NCBI RefSeq assembly: GCF_000372465.1 | Contig: NZ_AQUZ01000017.1 | Coordinates: 89,913 to 153,912 of the forward strand | Reading direction: 5' to 3' | DNA length: 64,000 bases | Origin: Kribbella catacumbae DSM 19601 | GTDB lineage: Bacteria; Actinomycetota; Actinomycetes; Propionibacteriales; Kribbellaceae | Shown here: one piece after another, positions 49,746 to 58,686 of the stretch | Position numbering within the stretch: position 1 is the stretch's first letter | How the letters are laid out: the number at the start of each line of letters is the position of its first letter | Position numbers and translations under genes: made by a program | Notes under the pieces: model-generated | What the model was told of the DNA's origin: nothing | The model's input: only the letters and a program-made list of their open reading frames with translations | The model's database searches: none

Positions 49746-50348
49746 ATGGAGGTTGCTGACTATGAGCGGGCGCAGATCGCGGATGACATGCGGTCGGCGC
49801 TGGTTGACGCCGGTCTGACGCAAGCGGCGTTTGCCCGCCTGCTCGGGACCTCGCGGCCCCGCCTGTCTGCCTATGTCAGCGGTAGGACCATCCCGTCGGC
49901 CGCCCTCTACCAGCGGGCGTTGCGAACCGCCCGAGGGCTCAAGAGCAGCCGCGACCACGGCTGGATGATTCCGGATCGGACGATCGACGAGATCAACGCT
50001 GCCCTGGCCGACGGCGACGAGGAGTGGGCTTTCAAGCTGGCTTTGCAGGCGCGTGATCAGCTGGCCTACCAGTTGCGGAGCCATGATCCGGCCAGCGATG
50101 CGTGGTTGCTGCGGAGCCGAGAGATCACGGACCCGCGGTTCGAGACGCTACTTGCCGCTCTGATCTGGCACGAGTTCGAGAAGCGTGACCACCGGCGCGT
50201 CCCGGAGTGGGCCCAAGCCCCCAGGCTGAAGAAGCCATGGCTCCAGCCCAACGCCCGCCGTGGCGCCGCTTGGACCAGGAAGAACACCCCGCGATGGCTC
50301 GCCGACCGCGGAATCTTCATCTCCGAACACGACCTCATGACTGCGTAG
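49746..50348 (+). CDS. XRE-type helix-turn-helix protein with unknown C-terminal domain
   Basis: The 200-residue protein has an N-terminal Cro/C1 HTH (LVDAGLTQAAFARLLGTSRPRLSAYVSGRTIPS) and a helical C-terminal part (EEWAFKLALQARDQLAYQLR, FETLLAALIWHEFEKRD, TPRWLADRGIFISEHDLMTA). Similar architectures serve as antitoxins or phage-type regulators, and the last motif resembles antitoxins of nucleotidyltransferase toxins (weak recall). No toxin lies next to it. The start at ATG 49746 has GGAGGA three bases upstream. Confidence 0.7.
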   Translation: MEVADYERAQIADDMRSALVDAGLTQAAFARLLGTSRPRLSAYVSGRTIPSAALYQRALRTARGLKSSRDHGWMIPDRTIDEINAALADGDEEWAFKLALQARDQLAYQLRSHDPASDAWLLRSREITDPRFETLLAALIWHEFEKRDHRRVPEWAQAPRLKKPWLQPNARRGAAWTRKNTPRWLADRGIFISEHDLMTA

Positions 50349-50452
50349 AAGCCTCACCTGCTCCTGTGGTGCCGCACCTTCGTCAGCATGCTTTGCCGGT
50401 ACGTCGCTGACGCGCCTTCCTCACGTCACCAACAGGCGGCGTGAACCCAGTC

Positions 50453-52354
50453 CTAACCGTCCTCGCCAACGCCCTCTGAGTCGCCCACCTCATCAGCCGA
50501 CTCTGATTCTGGTGCCGGTGGGGTGGGCTTTCGGGTGACCTTGAAGTGGTCGACCTGTTGTGGTGTTAGCGGCATTTCCTCGATGGGGGTGGTCGGGCGG
50601 CGGGCGGATGGGACCTGGTCGAGGCCGATGACGTCTACGGAGACCTTGGCTTCGTCGAACGTGAGGCGGAGTACGGACTTGTACTTCGATGACCGGGTCG
50701 AAGCGAAGGCCTCGGTCTCGTGGTAGCCGAACCAGTCGCTGACGATCAGGTAGAGCGTGAATACCAGGGTTCCGAGGATGACGAACGGGATGTACGCGAG
50801 CAGAAGCCAGGCTGGGCGGCCCGCGCCGTTGAGTTCCCAGACCAGCCAGGCGACCAGCGCGATCGCCACCAGATGAACCGCGGTATGCGCGACAGCCGCG
50901 ACCCCGACCTTGATCAGGCGGAACTTCCAGGAGCGGCCTCTTCGGCCGCGGATCCCGGTCAGGGCGTAGGCGTAGGTAAGGGCTGCGAACACGACGCAGG
51001 CAATGACGGAAGGCCATCGCACGACTTGATCGAGCGGGCGACCCGCCACTGTCCAGAACACACAGGTCAGGAGCGCGCCGATGAGGGCAGGGAGCCCGGG
51101 ACCGTTGTGCAGCCCCATCGTCCAGATCCCTCGACGGAGCTTCTTCGACTCGTCGACGCTCGGGTAGGTAGTGCCCCTGTTGTACCGCGTCACTGGTCGT
51201 GCAGCGCCTTCCCGCTGCCGCCCCCAGGGCACCGACAGCTTTTCCTTCAGATGGTGAGTGGGTGACGTGAATGCACCACCGCCGCCACAAGTGACGAGGA
51301 CAGGACCCGGGAGCCAGTTCAGCCTCTCGTCCCCGGCCGGCTGCTGGTCGGTCGGCTGTGGCTCGGCCGGGTTGTACACCGCGTAGTGATGCCTGTCCCC
51401 AGTCACGATCATCCGGAGCCGCTCGTCTTCCGGCAGTCCGAGGTACCGGCGGCGGAAGTTCACCATGGTGGTCATCGGCGTTTCCCGGTCGAAGGCCGGC
51501 GGACTGTCGTCCTCGGCTTCCAGCCAGCTCGGAGTGGACGTGCAGAGTACGACGCCGTCGTCAGCCTTCAGTTTGCCCTTGGCCGCGTCGAAGTACGCCA
51601 GCTGGACCGAGTCGATAGGGGCGTTGAGTTGTGAGTCGACCCCCCAGATCCACCAGTTGGGGTGAACCCGGATCGCGAAGTAGCTGCGGGACTGAATCGT
51701 GGTCCAGCCACCCGCGACCTCCCGCTGAGTGGTCTTTTCACGGGTCTCGTAGCCGCCGACCTGCGTCAAGCCGGCGGCGTCGACCTCGTCTGTCATCCGC
51801 GTCCATGACTCGCAGAAGGTACGACGGAACGCGGACAGCCCGTCGTACCAGTCGTGGTTCCCGGGGAGTGCGAGGACCGGTGGCCCATAGGCGGGGGAAG
51901 CGGGATCGAGGAACTGCGGATAGCAGTAGCGGGCGGCCCTGAACACAGCAGTGAAGCGCTTTCGGTACGCGTCGGCGCTGGCCACCGGATAGACCTCGTC
52001 GCCGCCCAGCACAAGCAGGTCGGCCGGACCTGCGGGCTCCTTCTTGGGATCAACGGGCAGGCCGCCCGCAAGGAGCCGGGCTACCGCGAAGGTCGCGTCG
52101 AATCCGTCACCGGTGTCCGCCGTGAAGTCGACCCGGACCGGCTTCTTGTCATCTGGATGCGTCAGCGCGTAGATGCTGGCCGGGGCGCTGCCCATCACGT
52201 CACGCTTGTCGGCGAACCGCGCGAACAGCGACGCCGCCGTCACCTCTTGCGCGGTCCGAATCAGCTGCATCAACGACAGCCACCGAACCGCATGCTCACC
52301 GAACCTGCCTTTGGCCAACCTGACTTCAGCCGCCACCCGAGGATCCGTGGACAC
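50453..52354 (-). CDS. membrane-anchored calcineurin-like metallophosphoesterase
   Basis: The 633-residue protein has phosphoesterase motifs: DFTADTGDGFD, LLVLGGDEVYP, LPGNHDWYDG (GNHD) and VTGDRHHYAVY (GDxHH). Four membrane helices follow (ALIGALLTCVFWTVAG, VIACVVFAALTYAYAL, VHLVAIALVAWLVW, IPFVILGTLVFTLYL), then a 100-residue soluble tail. The catalytic domain precedes the helices and has no signal peptide, so both ends are probably cytoplasmic. The substrate is unknown. It starts at a GTG. Confidence 0.82.
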   Translation of the reverse strand: MSTDPRVAAEVRLAKGRFGEHAVRWLSLMQLIRTAQEVTAASLFARFADKRDVMGSAPASIYALTHPDDKKPVRVDFTADTGDGFDATFAVARLLAGGLPVDPKKEPAGPADLLVLGGDEVYPVASADAYRKRFTAVFRAARYCYPQFLDPASPAYGPPVLALPGNHDWYDGLSAFRRTFCESWTRMTDEVDAAGLTQVGGYETREKTTQREVAGGWTTIQSRSYFAIRVHPNWWIWGVDSQLNAPIDSVQLAYFDAAKGKLKADDGVVLCTSTPSWLEAEDDSPPAFDRETPMTTMVNFRRRYLGLPEDERLRMIVTGDRHHYAVYNPAEPQPTDQQPAGDERLNWLPGPVLVTCGGGGAFTSPTHHLKEKLSVPWGRQREGAARPVTRYNRGTTYPSVDESKKLRRGIWTMGLHNGPGLPALIGALLTCVFWTVAGRPLDQVVRWPSVIACVVFAALTYAYALTGIRGRRGRSWKFRLIKVGVAAVAHTAVHLVAIALVAWLVWELNGAGRPAWLLLAYIPFVILGTLVFTLYLIVSDWFGYHETEAFASTRSSKYKSVLRLTFDEAKVSVDVIGLDQVPSARRPTTPIEEMPLTPQQVDHFKVTRKPTPPAPESESADEVGDSEGVGEDG

Positions 52355-52436
52355 AGCGCGCCCCCCAAAGCCGATATCCGGACACCATCGGTCCCATCAT
52401 GACGCCCCTGCGTCACCTGGGCTATGGCTTGGGTCG

Positions 52437-55400
52437 CTAGATGCGGCTCGGGTCGTAGCTGCACAGGGAGCCGGTCCGGACGCTGCTGCTGAGCTGACGC
52501 CCGAGGTCGGGGTCCAGCGCGGTGATTCGTTCGAGGGCCGACCGCAGGGCCCGCGTGACGTTGAGGCGTGCCTTCTCGGCCGAGGAGCCCAGCTTCCTGG
52601 ACCGCCCGGCCAGCCCGGTAGCGCGGCGCAGTTCGGTCAGCAGGGCCTCCTTCTCGGACTGGGCTCGCTGTGCGGCCGAGAGGTCGTTCGAGGCACCGGC
52701 TTGATCGAGCTGTACTTCGAGCTCGTCGAGCCGTGCTCGGTACTCGCGGCGTGCCCGGTCATCGAGCACATTGTCCTCGACCGATGCCTCCGGCAACCCG
52801 GCCAGCGTGACGGCGCTGATCTCCCGGCCAGGGTTGCGCAGTAGTTGATCCAGGTAGTGCAGGCCGAGGCTGTCGGTCAGCAGTAGCTCGGCCGTGCCGT
52901 TGTGCAGCCGCCACATTTCGCCGTCGCGAACCAGGGCTGGGCCGTGGCCGGGCAGGCGAGGCCTCATTCCCAGTCGCTCGGCGGCCTGCTCGGCCTGCGC
53001 AGTGACGTGCGGTGCGACGCTGGGAAGGTCGCGAACGGCATGCACAACCCACGGTCGTGCGCCGATTTGCTCGTAGGTACGTCTTGCCTGTTCGATGCGG
53101 CCGGCGGCGGTGCGAAGGTCGCCGTACGCCTTGGCGGCGATACCACGGTAGTGGCTGACCAGGCCCATCCATTGGACGGCACAGCCGACCACCAGCGCCT
53201 GGCCGTCATAGGGCGCCAACGACATATCCACGTCGCGTGCGGCGTCCGCGTCACCTAACGCGCAGGCCAACCAGGCGAGCAGCGCGAGCAGCCAAGGCAG
53301 GTGCTGGTCGCGCGGGAACGAGGTGACCCCGCCGGCCATCGCGTCATGGAACAGGGTGCGGGCTTGCTCCAGCTGGCCCGCCCGTACACACAGCACTGCG
53401 AGCGCTGCGCTGAACACCCGATTCGTCGGCGTGCCGAGGGAGCGGTGCGCGACCTGCTCGACGAAGGCCAGGTCCAAGGGATCGAGGTCACGATGCCAGG
53501 CGATGGCGTACAGCTGACCCCAGCGCACTGCGTCCGCCTCCGGCTCGTGTGCCTGCAGTCCTACGGCGTGCGCCCGCTGCACGGACTCGGCAGCGAGGTC
53601 GAGGACACCCTCCATGGTCTGGATCGTGGCCCGCCGGGAGAGGGCATACAGCCGGTGCCGCCCCCACCCTGTGCGGTCGGCCACCTGCTCGATCGCGAGC
53701 AGCTCGGCTCGGGCCGCGGGCGCATCCGCCGCGACGAGCTGCTGATGCAACGCCCACAGATGCCCCTGCATGCGGCGGTCGTCCGTGGTGGCGGCCGACA
53801 CCAGGCGCGCTGCGTCGTCGACCCTGCCCTGCCGGATCGGGCTGCCCCAGAGCGCGTGCATCCGCGCCGCCTGGACGTCGAACCGCAACGACTTGTCGCC
53901 GACCTGCTCGGCGATCCGTACCGCCTCGGCCGTCTCGCGGTCGAGCACCGCGACGTCGTCGCGACCGGCGGCGAGTACCGCCCGCCTGGCGAGCAGCAAG
54001 GCTCGCTCCGCCGACGGCTCGTCGCCCAGCTCGCCTGCGCAGCGGCCGATCAGGTCGAGAAGTTCGTCGTCGTGCTCGAGGAACGGGACCTGAGCGGAGG
54101 CGGCCAGCAGCGCGCGCGCCGTGCGCCACAGGTCACCGGATCGCTGCGCGATCTCCGCCGCCCGCAACCCGTGCTTGCGGGTCGCGGCCGGATCACCTGC
54201 CTGGCCGGACACCTCGGCGAGGTCCGTCAGTAGGTCACATCGCTTCAGCGGGTCCGGCGGTGCGACCAGATCGAGCGCATCGAGGGCGTTACGCAGGTGT
54301 GCGGCCGCAGTCTCGAACGCGTACATGCTGCGGGCGCGGGTGGCCGCCAGAGAGGCAAGGCCGACCGCCTCGCGCGCGTGCCCGGCGATGGCGGCCCGCA
54401 CCGCGTGGTACGCGGCCTCGTCGGGGTCGAGGATCTCACCGGCTGCCAGTACCTTGGCGTGCAGGGCGGCCCGCCGCCCCGGCGCGATACCGGCGTAGAT
54501 CGTGTCCCGTACCAGGGCGTGCGGGAACGCGAGCCGCCCGACAGCCATCGGAACCTCGGTGAGCAGGCCCGCCCGCACCGATGCATCGGCCGCCTCCGTG
54601 AGGTCGTCGGCGGAGTAGACGTGCCGCATCACAGCGAGCCCGACTTCCTCACCCACGACCGCGGCGGCCTCAAGGAACTCCGGCAGCGATGGACACCCGG
54701 CCGTGGCGAGCGCCACCTGTCGCCGGACCGCCTGCCGGATGCTCACCGGGATCTCCAGGGCCTCGACCCCGGCCCCGCCTCCAGAGCTGAGCAGGCGGAT
54801 CGCCGTGTGGACGAACAGCGGGTTGCCCGCCGTACGGCGCAGTACCGGTGCGGCGTGCTCCATCTGCAGTCCCGCGCTGTCGAGCAGCGCCCCGATCTCC
54901 TCCTCGCCGAGGGCGCCGAGGGCGACCACCTGGGCACGCGCGGAAAGGTCGTCGACGAGGTCGGAGATCTCAGGCCGCAGGCGGGCCTCCACCAGCCGGC
55001 AGGTCGCCACCACGAGCAGTCGCGAGTCGGGAAGCTGCCCAGCGAGGTGCCACAGCAGCAGGGCGGACTCGCGGTTCGCGTCGTGCACGTCCTCAACTAC
55101 CAGCGTCAGGTCGTGCCCTGCCGCCGCCCGGATGAGCGCCGACGTGACGTCATCGAGCAACGCCCCCCGGAAGGACTCGGCACGGTTCGGGATCGGCCAG
55201 GCGTCTGCCTGGATCAGGCCAAGGCCCATCAGGGCCTGCTGGATCTGCAACCACGGTTGAAACGCCGGCCGTGCCGCCCCCTCGAGGCACCTGCCGCGCG
55301 CGACCGCCGTGCCCGCCTGCTCGGCAACGGCAGTGAACTGCCCGACCGTGGCGCTCTTGCCGATCCCCGCCTCGCCGGTGAGCAGTACCAGTGCGCCACG

Positions 55401-55469
55401 ACCGGCCCGGGCCGCATCGAGGGCGTCGGCGAGTTCGCGCAGCTCGGGTCCCCGCCCGACGAACTCCAC
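52437..55469 (-). CDS. large STAND-like AAA ATPase with helical repeats
   Basis: The 1010-residue protein opens FVGRGPELRELADALD and has Walker A TGEAGIGKS (residues 31-39), Walker B LTLVVEDVHDAN, and an AAA_16/MalT-type arm (LRRTAGNPLFVHTAIRLL). A TPR-like middle follows and a C-terminal coiled segment (RARLDELEVQLDQAGASNDLSAAQRAQ). Relatives usually end in a LuxR HTH, but none is seen here; the C-terminus instead resembles the non-HTH tail domain found in some actinobacterial ATPases. GTG 55469 has GGAGGGG upstream. It is divergent from a SnoaL gene. Confidence 0.82.
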   Translation of the reverse strand: MEFVGRGPELRELADALDAARAGRGALVLLTGEAGIGKSATVGQFTAVAEQAGTAVARGRCLEGAARPAFQPWLQIQQALMGLGLIQADAWPIPNRAESFRGALLDDVTSALIRAAAGHDLTLVVEDVHDANRESALLLWHLAGQLPDSRLLVVATCRLVEARLRPEISDLVDDLSARAQVVALGALGEEEIGALLDSAGLQMEHAAPVLRRTAGNPLFVHTAIRLLSSGGGAGVEALEIPVSIRQAVRRQVALATAGCPSLPEFLEAAAVVGEEVGLAVMRHVYSADDLTEAADASVRAGLLTEVPMAVGRLAFPHALVRDTIYAGIAPGRRAALHAKVLAAGEILDPDEAAYHAVRAAIAGHAREAVGLASLAATRARSMYAFETAAAHLRNALDALDLVAPPDPLKRCDLLTDLAEVSGQAGDPAATRKHGLRAAEIAQRSGDLWRTARALLAASAQVPFLEHDDELLDLIGRCAGELGDEPSAERALLLARRAVLAAGRDDVAVLDRETAEAVRIAEQVGDKSLRFDVQAARMHALWGSPIRQGRVDDAARLVSAATTDDRRMQGHLWALHQQLVAADAPAARAELLAIEQVADRTGWGRHRLYALSRRATIQTMEGVLDLAAESVQRAHAVGLQAHEPEADAVRWGQLYAIAWHRDLDPLDLAFVEQVAHRSLGTPTNRVFSAALAVLCVRAGQLEQARTLFHDAMAGGVTSFPRDQHLPWLLALLAWLACALGDADAARDVDMSLAPYDGQALVVGCAVQWMGLVSHYRGIAAKAYGDLRTAAGRIEQARRTYEQIGARPWVVHAVRDLPSVAPHVTAQAEQAAERLGMRPRLPGHGPALVRDGEMWRLHNGTAELLLTDSLGLHYLDQLLRNPGREISAVTLAGLPEASVEDNVLDDRARREYRARLDELEVQLDQAGASNDLSAAQRAQSEKEALLTELRRATGLAGRSRKLGSSAEKARLNVTRALRSALERITALDPDLGRQLSSSVRTGSLCSYDPSRI

Positions 55470-55568
55470 GGTTGCACCCCCTCCGCGACGGTGAACGGCC
55501 TCGTTCAACCCGGATGAACGCCTATCGGGTGACGGCGCGTTCGCGCCGAGAATGGAAGGGAGCCCACC

Positions 55569-55982
55569 ATGGGTACCAATGTAGAGGTCCTGCAGCGCTA
55601 CCTGCAGTCCATCGACCAGCACGACGAGGACGGTGTACGCCGCGCCTTCGCCGAATCAGCGCAGGTCCGGGCCCCCGGCGTAGCGCTCAACGACGTCGGC
55701 GAGATCGCCTCGTGGATCGGGGTGTTCTGGCGTGCCTTCCCCGACCTGCGTCACGAGATCCTGGGCAGCGTCGAGGCCGACGGCACGGCTGCTGCCGAGG
55801 TGCGGTTCACCGGGACCCACACCGGGCCGCTCGCCTCGCCGGACGGCGACATCCCGGCCACCGGGAAGCCGTTCGACTTCACCTACACCCACTTCACCCG
55901 GTTCAGCGACGGCGTGATCGCCGAGGACCACGTGCATTTCGACCAGCTGACCTTCCTGACCCAGCTCGGCCTGGCCGGCTGA
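55569..55982 (+). CDS. SnoaL-like ester cyclase-family protein
   Basis: The 137-residue protein reads VLQRYLQSIDQHDEDGVRRAFAESAQVRAPG, FWRAFPDLRHEIL and GKPFDFTYTHFTRFSDGVIAEDHVHFDQ, the SnoaL polyketide-cyclase pattern with a conserved His/Asp pair late in the domain. No polyketide synthase is nearby, so it is more likely a general small-molecule enzyme. It is 22 bases before the methyltransferase gene and probably co-transcribed. Confidence 0.8.
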   Translation: MGTNVEVLQRYLQSIDQHDEDGVRRAFAESAQVRAPGVALNDVGEIASWIGVFWRAFPDLRHEILGSVEADGTAAAEVRFTGTHTGPLASPDGDIPATGKPFDFTYTHFTRFSDGVIAEDHVHFDQLTFLTQLGLAG

Positions 55983-56004
55983 GATCCCGGAAAGGAGTCT
56001 TGAC

Positions 56005-57078
56005 ATGACCATCACCGCTGCGACCCACGAGGAGAAGGCCGCCGAGTTCACCGGCCGGGTACTCGGGGACACGAGTGCGACGACGACCCTGGCGATGAGC
56101 CTCATCGGCGACCGGCTGGGCCTGTTCCGGTCACTCGCCGACAACGGCCCGGCCAACAGCGCCGAGCTGGCCCGGCGGACAGGCACCCAGGAGCGGTACG
56201 TGCGGGAGTGGCTGGCCGCGATGAACGCCGCCGGCTACCTCGGCCACGACCCGGCTGACGGCCGGTTCCGGCTCCCGCTCGAGCACCGGCCCACGCTGGT
56301 CGACGAGCCGGGACCCTCGTTCCTGCCCGGCGTGCAGCAGGAGCTCTACGGCGCGCTGATGCGCTTGCCTGACGTCATCGAGGCGTTCCGGCACGGTGGC
56401 GGCGTCCCGCATGAGGACTTCCCGGACGACCTGCACATCGGTGTCGACCGCTTCACCTCGAGCTGGCACGAGAACCTGCTGACCCAGGCGTGGATCCCCG
56501 CCGTCCAGGACCTGCAGGACAAGCTCGAGCGCGGCTGCCGGGTGGCCGACGTCGGGTGCGGCGCCGGCCGGGCGCTGATCCGGCTCGCGCAGAAGTTCCC
56601 ACGGGTGACCGCGGTGGGATACGACGTGCACTCACCCAGCATCGAGCGGGCCCGCACCTTGGCCGCCGAGGCTGGGCTGTCCGACCGGATCCGGTTCGAG
56701 GTTCGTGACGCCGGCCTCGGCCTGTCCGAGGCGTATGACGTCATAACCACCTTCGACGTGGTGCACGACGCGGTCGACCCACAGAACCTGCTCCGCTCGA
56801 TCCGCGACGCCCTCGCATCCGACGGTATCTATCTCTGCCTGGACATCAACTGCTCCGACAGGGTCGACGAAAACGTCGGCCCGGTGGCCGCGCTGCTGTA
56901 CGGCTTCTCGGTGATGTACTGCATGACCTGTTCGCTGGCCCGTGACGGCGAAGGCCTTGGCACCATGGGCCTGACACCTGCGGTCCTCGCGGACTACGGC
57001 AGGCGCGCGGGCTTCTCCTCGGTAACCCAGATCGACATCGACAACCCATTCAACAACCTCTACGCCCTACGAAAGTAG
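56005..57078 (+). CDS. class I SAM-dependent methyltransferase with N-terminal winged helix
   Basis: The 357-residue protein has an N-terminal winged-helix domain (SLADNGPANSAELARRTGTQERYVREWLAAMNAAGYL in outline) as in Rv2258c-like and O-methyltransferase proteins. A Rossmann domain follows with VADVGCGAGRALIRLA (about residues 178-193), VGYDVHSPSIERA and ITTFDVVHDAVDPQNLLRSI. AAAGGAG lies upstream of the ATG. Coupling with a SnoaL gene and divergence from a STAND ATPase suggest a small regulated module, but the substrate is unknown. Confidence 0.87.
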   Translation: MTITAATHEEKAAEFTGRVLGDTSATTTLAMSLIGDRLGLFRSLADNGPANSAELARRTGTQERYVREWLAAMNAAGYLGHDPADGRFRLPLEHRPTLVDEPGPSFLPGVQQELYGALMRLPDVIEAFRHGGGVPHEDFPDDLHIGVDRFTSSWHENLLTQAWIPAVQDLQDKLERGCRVADVGCGAGRALIRLAQKFPRVTAVGYDVHSPSIERARTLAAEAGLSDRIRFEVRDAGLGLSEAYDVITTFDVVHDAVDPQNLLRSIRDALASDGIYLCLDINCSDRVDENVGPVAALLYGFSVMYCMTCSLARDGEGLGTMGLTPAVLADYGRRAGFSSVTQIDIDNPFNNLYALRK

Positions 57079-57091
57079 CCCGAACTGAGGC

Positions 57092-57199
57092 GGCCGGACC
57101 GCCAGCACTCATAAAGGTCGTTCGCTGGCGGATGCTGCCGCTCAGGACGACCACGAAGGTGGCCGTTCGGGGAGCTTTGTGAGTGGGGGCGGTCCGGGG
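57092..57199. repeat. 108-bp inverted-repeat element, copy 2
   Basis: Arms 57092-57119 and 57172-57199 match at 22 of 28 positions and enclose exactly 52 bases, as at 3053-3160. The right arms of the two copies share TTTGTGAGTGG and GGCGGTCCGG; the centres are unrelated. The element occupies most of the gap between the methyltransferase and hemW and ends 35 bases before the hemW GTG. Confidence 0.7.
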
Positions 57200-57234
57200 C
57201 TGATGGGAGCCAGCGTGGCCCGTACGATGGGGAG

Positions 57235-58446
57235 GTGCCATCGACACTGCCCGAGGGGGAGGTTGCGCCCCGGGACGGGTCGCTGCCGGAACCCGCCGTC
57301 CGCGAGGGCGCGACGCGTCCTTTCGGGTTCTATCTGCACGTCCCGTTCTGCGCCGCGCGCTGCGGGTACTGCGACTTCAACACCTATACCGCCAAGGAAC
57401 TCGGCGGCGGCGGTTCGCAGGCGTCGTACGCCGAAACCGCGGTGGCGGAGGTCCGGCTGGCCCGGCAGGTACTGGGCGATTTGGACCGGCCGGTCGACAC
57501 GGTGTTCTTCGGTGGCGGTACGCCGACACTCCTGCCGGCCGAGGATCTGGGCCGGATGCTGGCCGCGGTCCGCGACGAGTTCGGGCTGGCTCCGGACGCC
57601 GAGGTGACGACCGAGGCGAATCCCGAGTCGGTGGATCCGGCGTACCTGGCCGCGATTCGGGCCGCCGGCTTCAACCGCGTCTCGTTCGGCATGCAGAGCG
57701 CATCGCCACATGTGCTGCAGATCCTCGATCGCGTGCACACGCCCGGGCGCGCTCTCGAAGCGGTGAAAGAGGCGACCGCCGCCGGGTTCGAGCACGTCAA
57801 TCTGGACCTGATCTACGGCACCCCGGGCGAGTCGTTCGAGGACTGGCGCAAGTCGCTCGAGTCGGCCTTGTCGGCCGAGCCGGACCACGTCAGCGCCTAC
57901 GCGCTGATCGTCGAGGACGGCACCCAGCTCGCCCGCCGGGTACGCCGCGGCGAGCTGCCGATGCCGGATGACGACGACCTCGCCGACAAGTACGTGCTCG
58001 CCGACGACCTGCTGACCGCAGCGGGACTCGGCTGGTACGAAGTCTCCAACTGGGCCCGTACTGCGGAAGCCCGCTGCCGCCACAACGAGCTCTACTGGCG
58101 CGGCGACACCTGGTGGGGGATCGGCCCGGGCGCACACAGCCACGTCGGTGGCGTCCGCTGGTGGAACGTGAAGCACCCGACCGCGTACGCCGAAAGGCTC
58201 GCCGCGGGCGCCAGTCCGGCGTACGCGCGGGAGACCCTGGACGCCGAGACGCGCCGGGTGGAGCGCGTGCTGCTCGAGGTCCGGCTGGCGGCCGGGCTGC
58301 CGCTCGATGTGCTCGACGAGGCCGGCCGGGCGGCGGCGAAAGATGCGCTGAGCAACGATCTGCTGATCGAGCGGGACGGCCGGCTGGTGCTCACGCGGCG
58401 TGGCCGTTTGCTGGCCGATGCCGTCGTCCGCGACTTGCTGCCCTGA
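57235..58446 (+). CDS. hemW: radical SAM heme chaperone HemW
   Basis: The 403-residue protein has the radical SAM cluster ligands Cys39, Cys43 and Cys46 in HVPFCAARCGYCDFN, GGGTPTLLPAEDLGRML, TTEANPESVD, FNRVSFGMQS and the later NWARTAEARCRHNELYW with GIGPGAHSHV. HemW delivers heme to apoproteins; it resembles coproporphyrinogen dehydrogenase HemN but lacks its fourth cysteine context. The start is GTG 57235, behind GGGGAGG. It is usually near lepA and hrcA in actinobacteria. Confidence 0.92.
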   Translation: MPSTLPEGEVAPRDGSLPEPAVREGATRPFGFYLHVPFCAARCGYCDFNTYTAKELGGGGSQASYAETAVAEVRLARQVLGDLDRPVDTVFFGGGTPTLLPAEDLGRMLAAVRDEFGLAPDAEVTTEANPESVDPAYLAAIRAAGFNRVSFGMQSASPHVLQILDRVHTPGRALEAVKEATAAGFEHVNLDLIYGTPGESFEDWRKSLESALSAEPDHVSAYALIVEDGTQLARRVRRGELPMPDDDDLADKYVLADDLLTAAGLGWYEVSNWARTAEARCRHNELYWRGDTWWGIGPGAHSHVGGVRWWNVKHPTAYAERLAAGASPAYARETLDAETRRVERVLLEVRLAAGLPLDVLDEAGRAAAKDALSNDLLIERDGRLVLTRRGRLLADAVVRDLLP

Positions 58447-58645
58447 CGTCCGGTTCTCAGGGAAAAGCCAGGCTCCGATTCTCAGGAAACAGCCAGGAAG
58501 GGCAGCGATCTGTCACCACCGAGGTTCGGACCGTGACAATCGTGACCGCTTTGTGCTGACCAAGTAGGTGTCGTGTCTCAGAGTGACCGTGTGGTCCTTG
58601 ACACATTCAGTTGAAACGCTCGAAACTCAAGCCACTTTCACAATC
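58447..58645. other. hemW/cebE-like intergenic region with short direct repeat
   Basis: TTCTCAGG followed by AAAGCCAGG-like sequence occurs twice, at about 58454 and 58480, a direct repeat 26 bases apart. TTGACA at 58595-58600 is a possible -35 for the binding-protein gene, with a weak -10 (GAAACT) downstream. No open frame is convincing. Confidence 0.35.
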
Positions 58646-58657
58646 GAGAGCGCTCTC
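58646..58657 (+). promoter_or_regulatory. GAGAGCGCTCTC operator (CebR-like)
   Basis: This perfect 12-base palindrome with central CG lies 29 bases before the CebE-like ATG. It is close to the streptomycete CebR site TGGGAGCGCTCCCA (from memory), and a CebR-like gene lies just downstream. Confidence 0.65.
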
Positions 58658-58686
58658 AACCCGTCCTCTGTTCAGGGAGCATTCCC

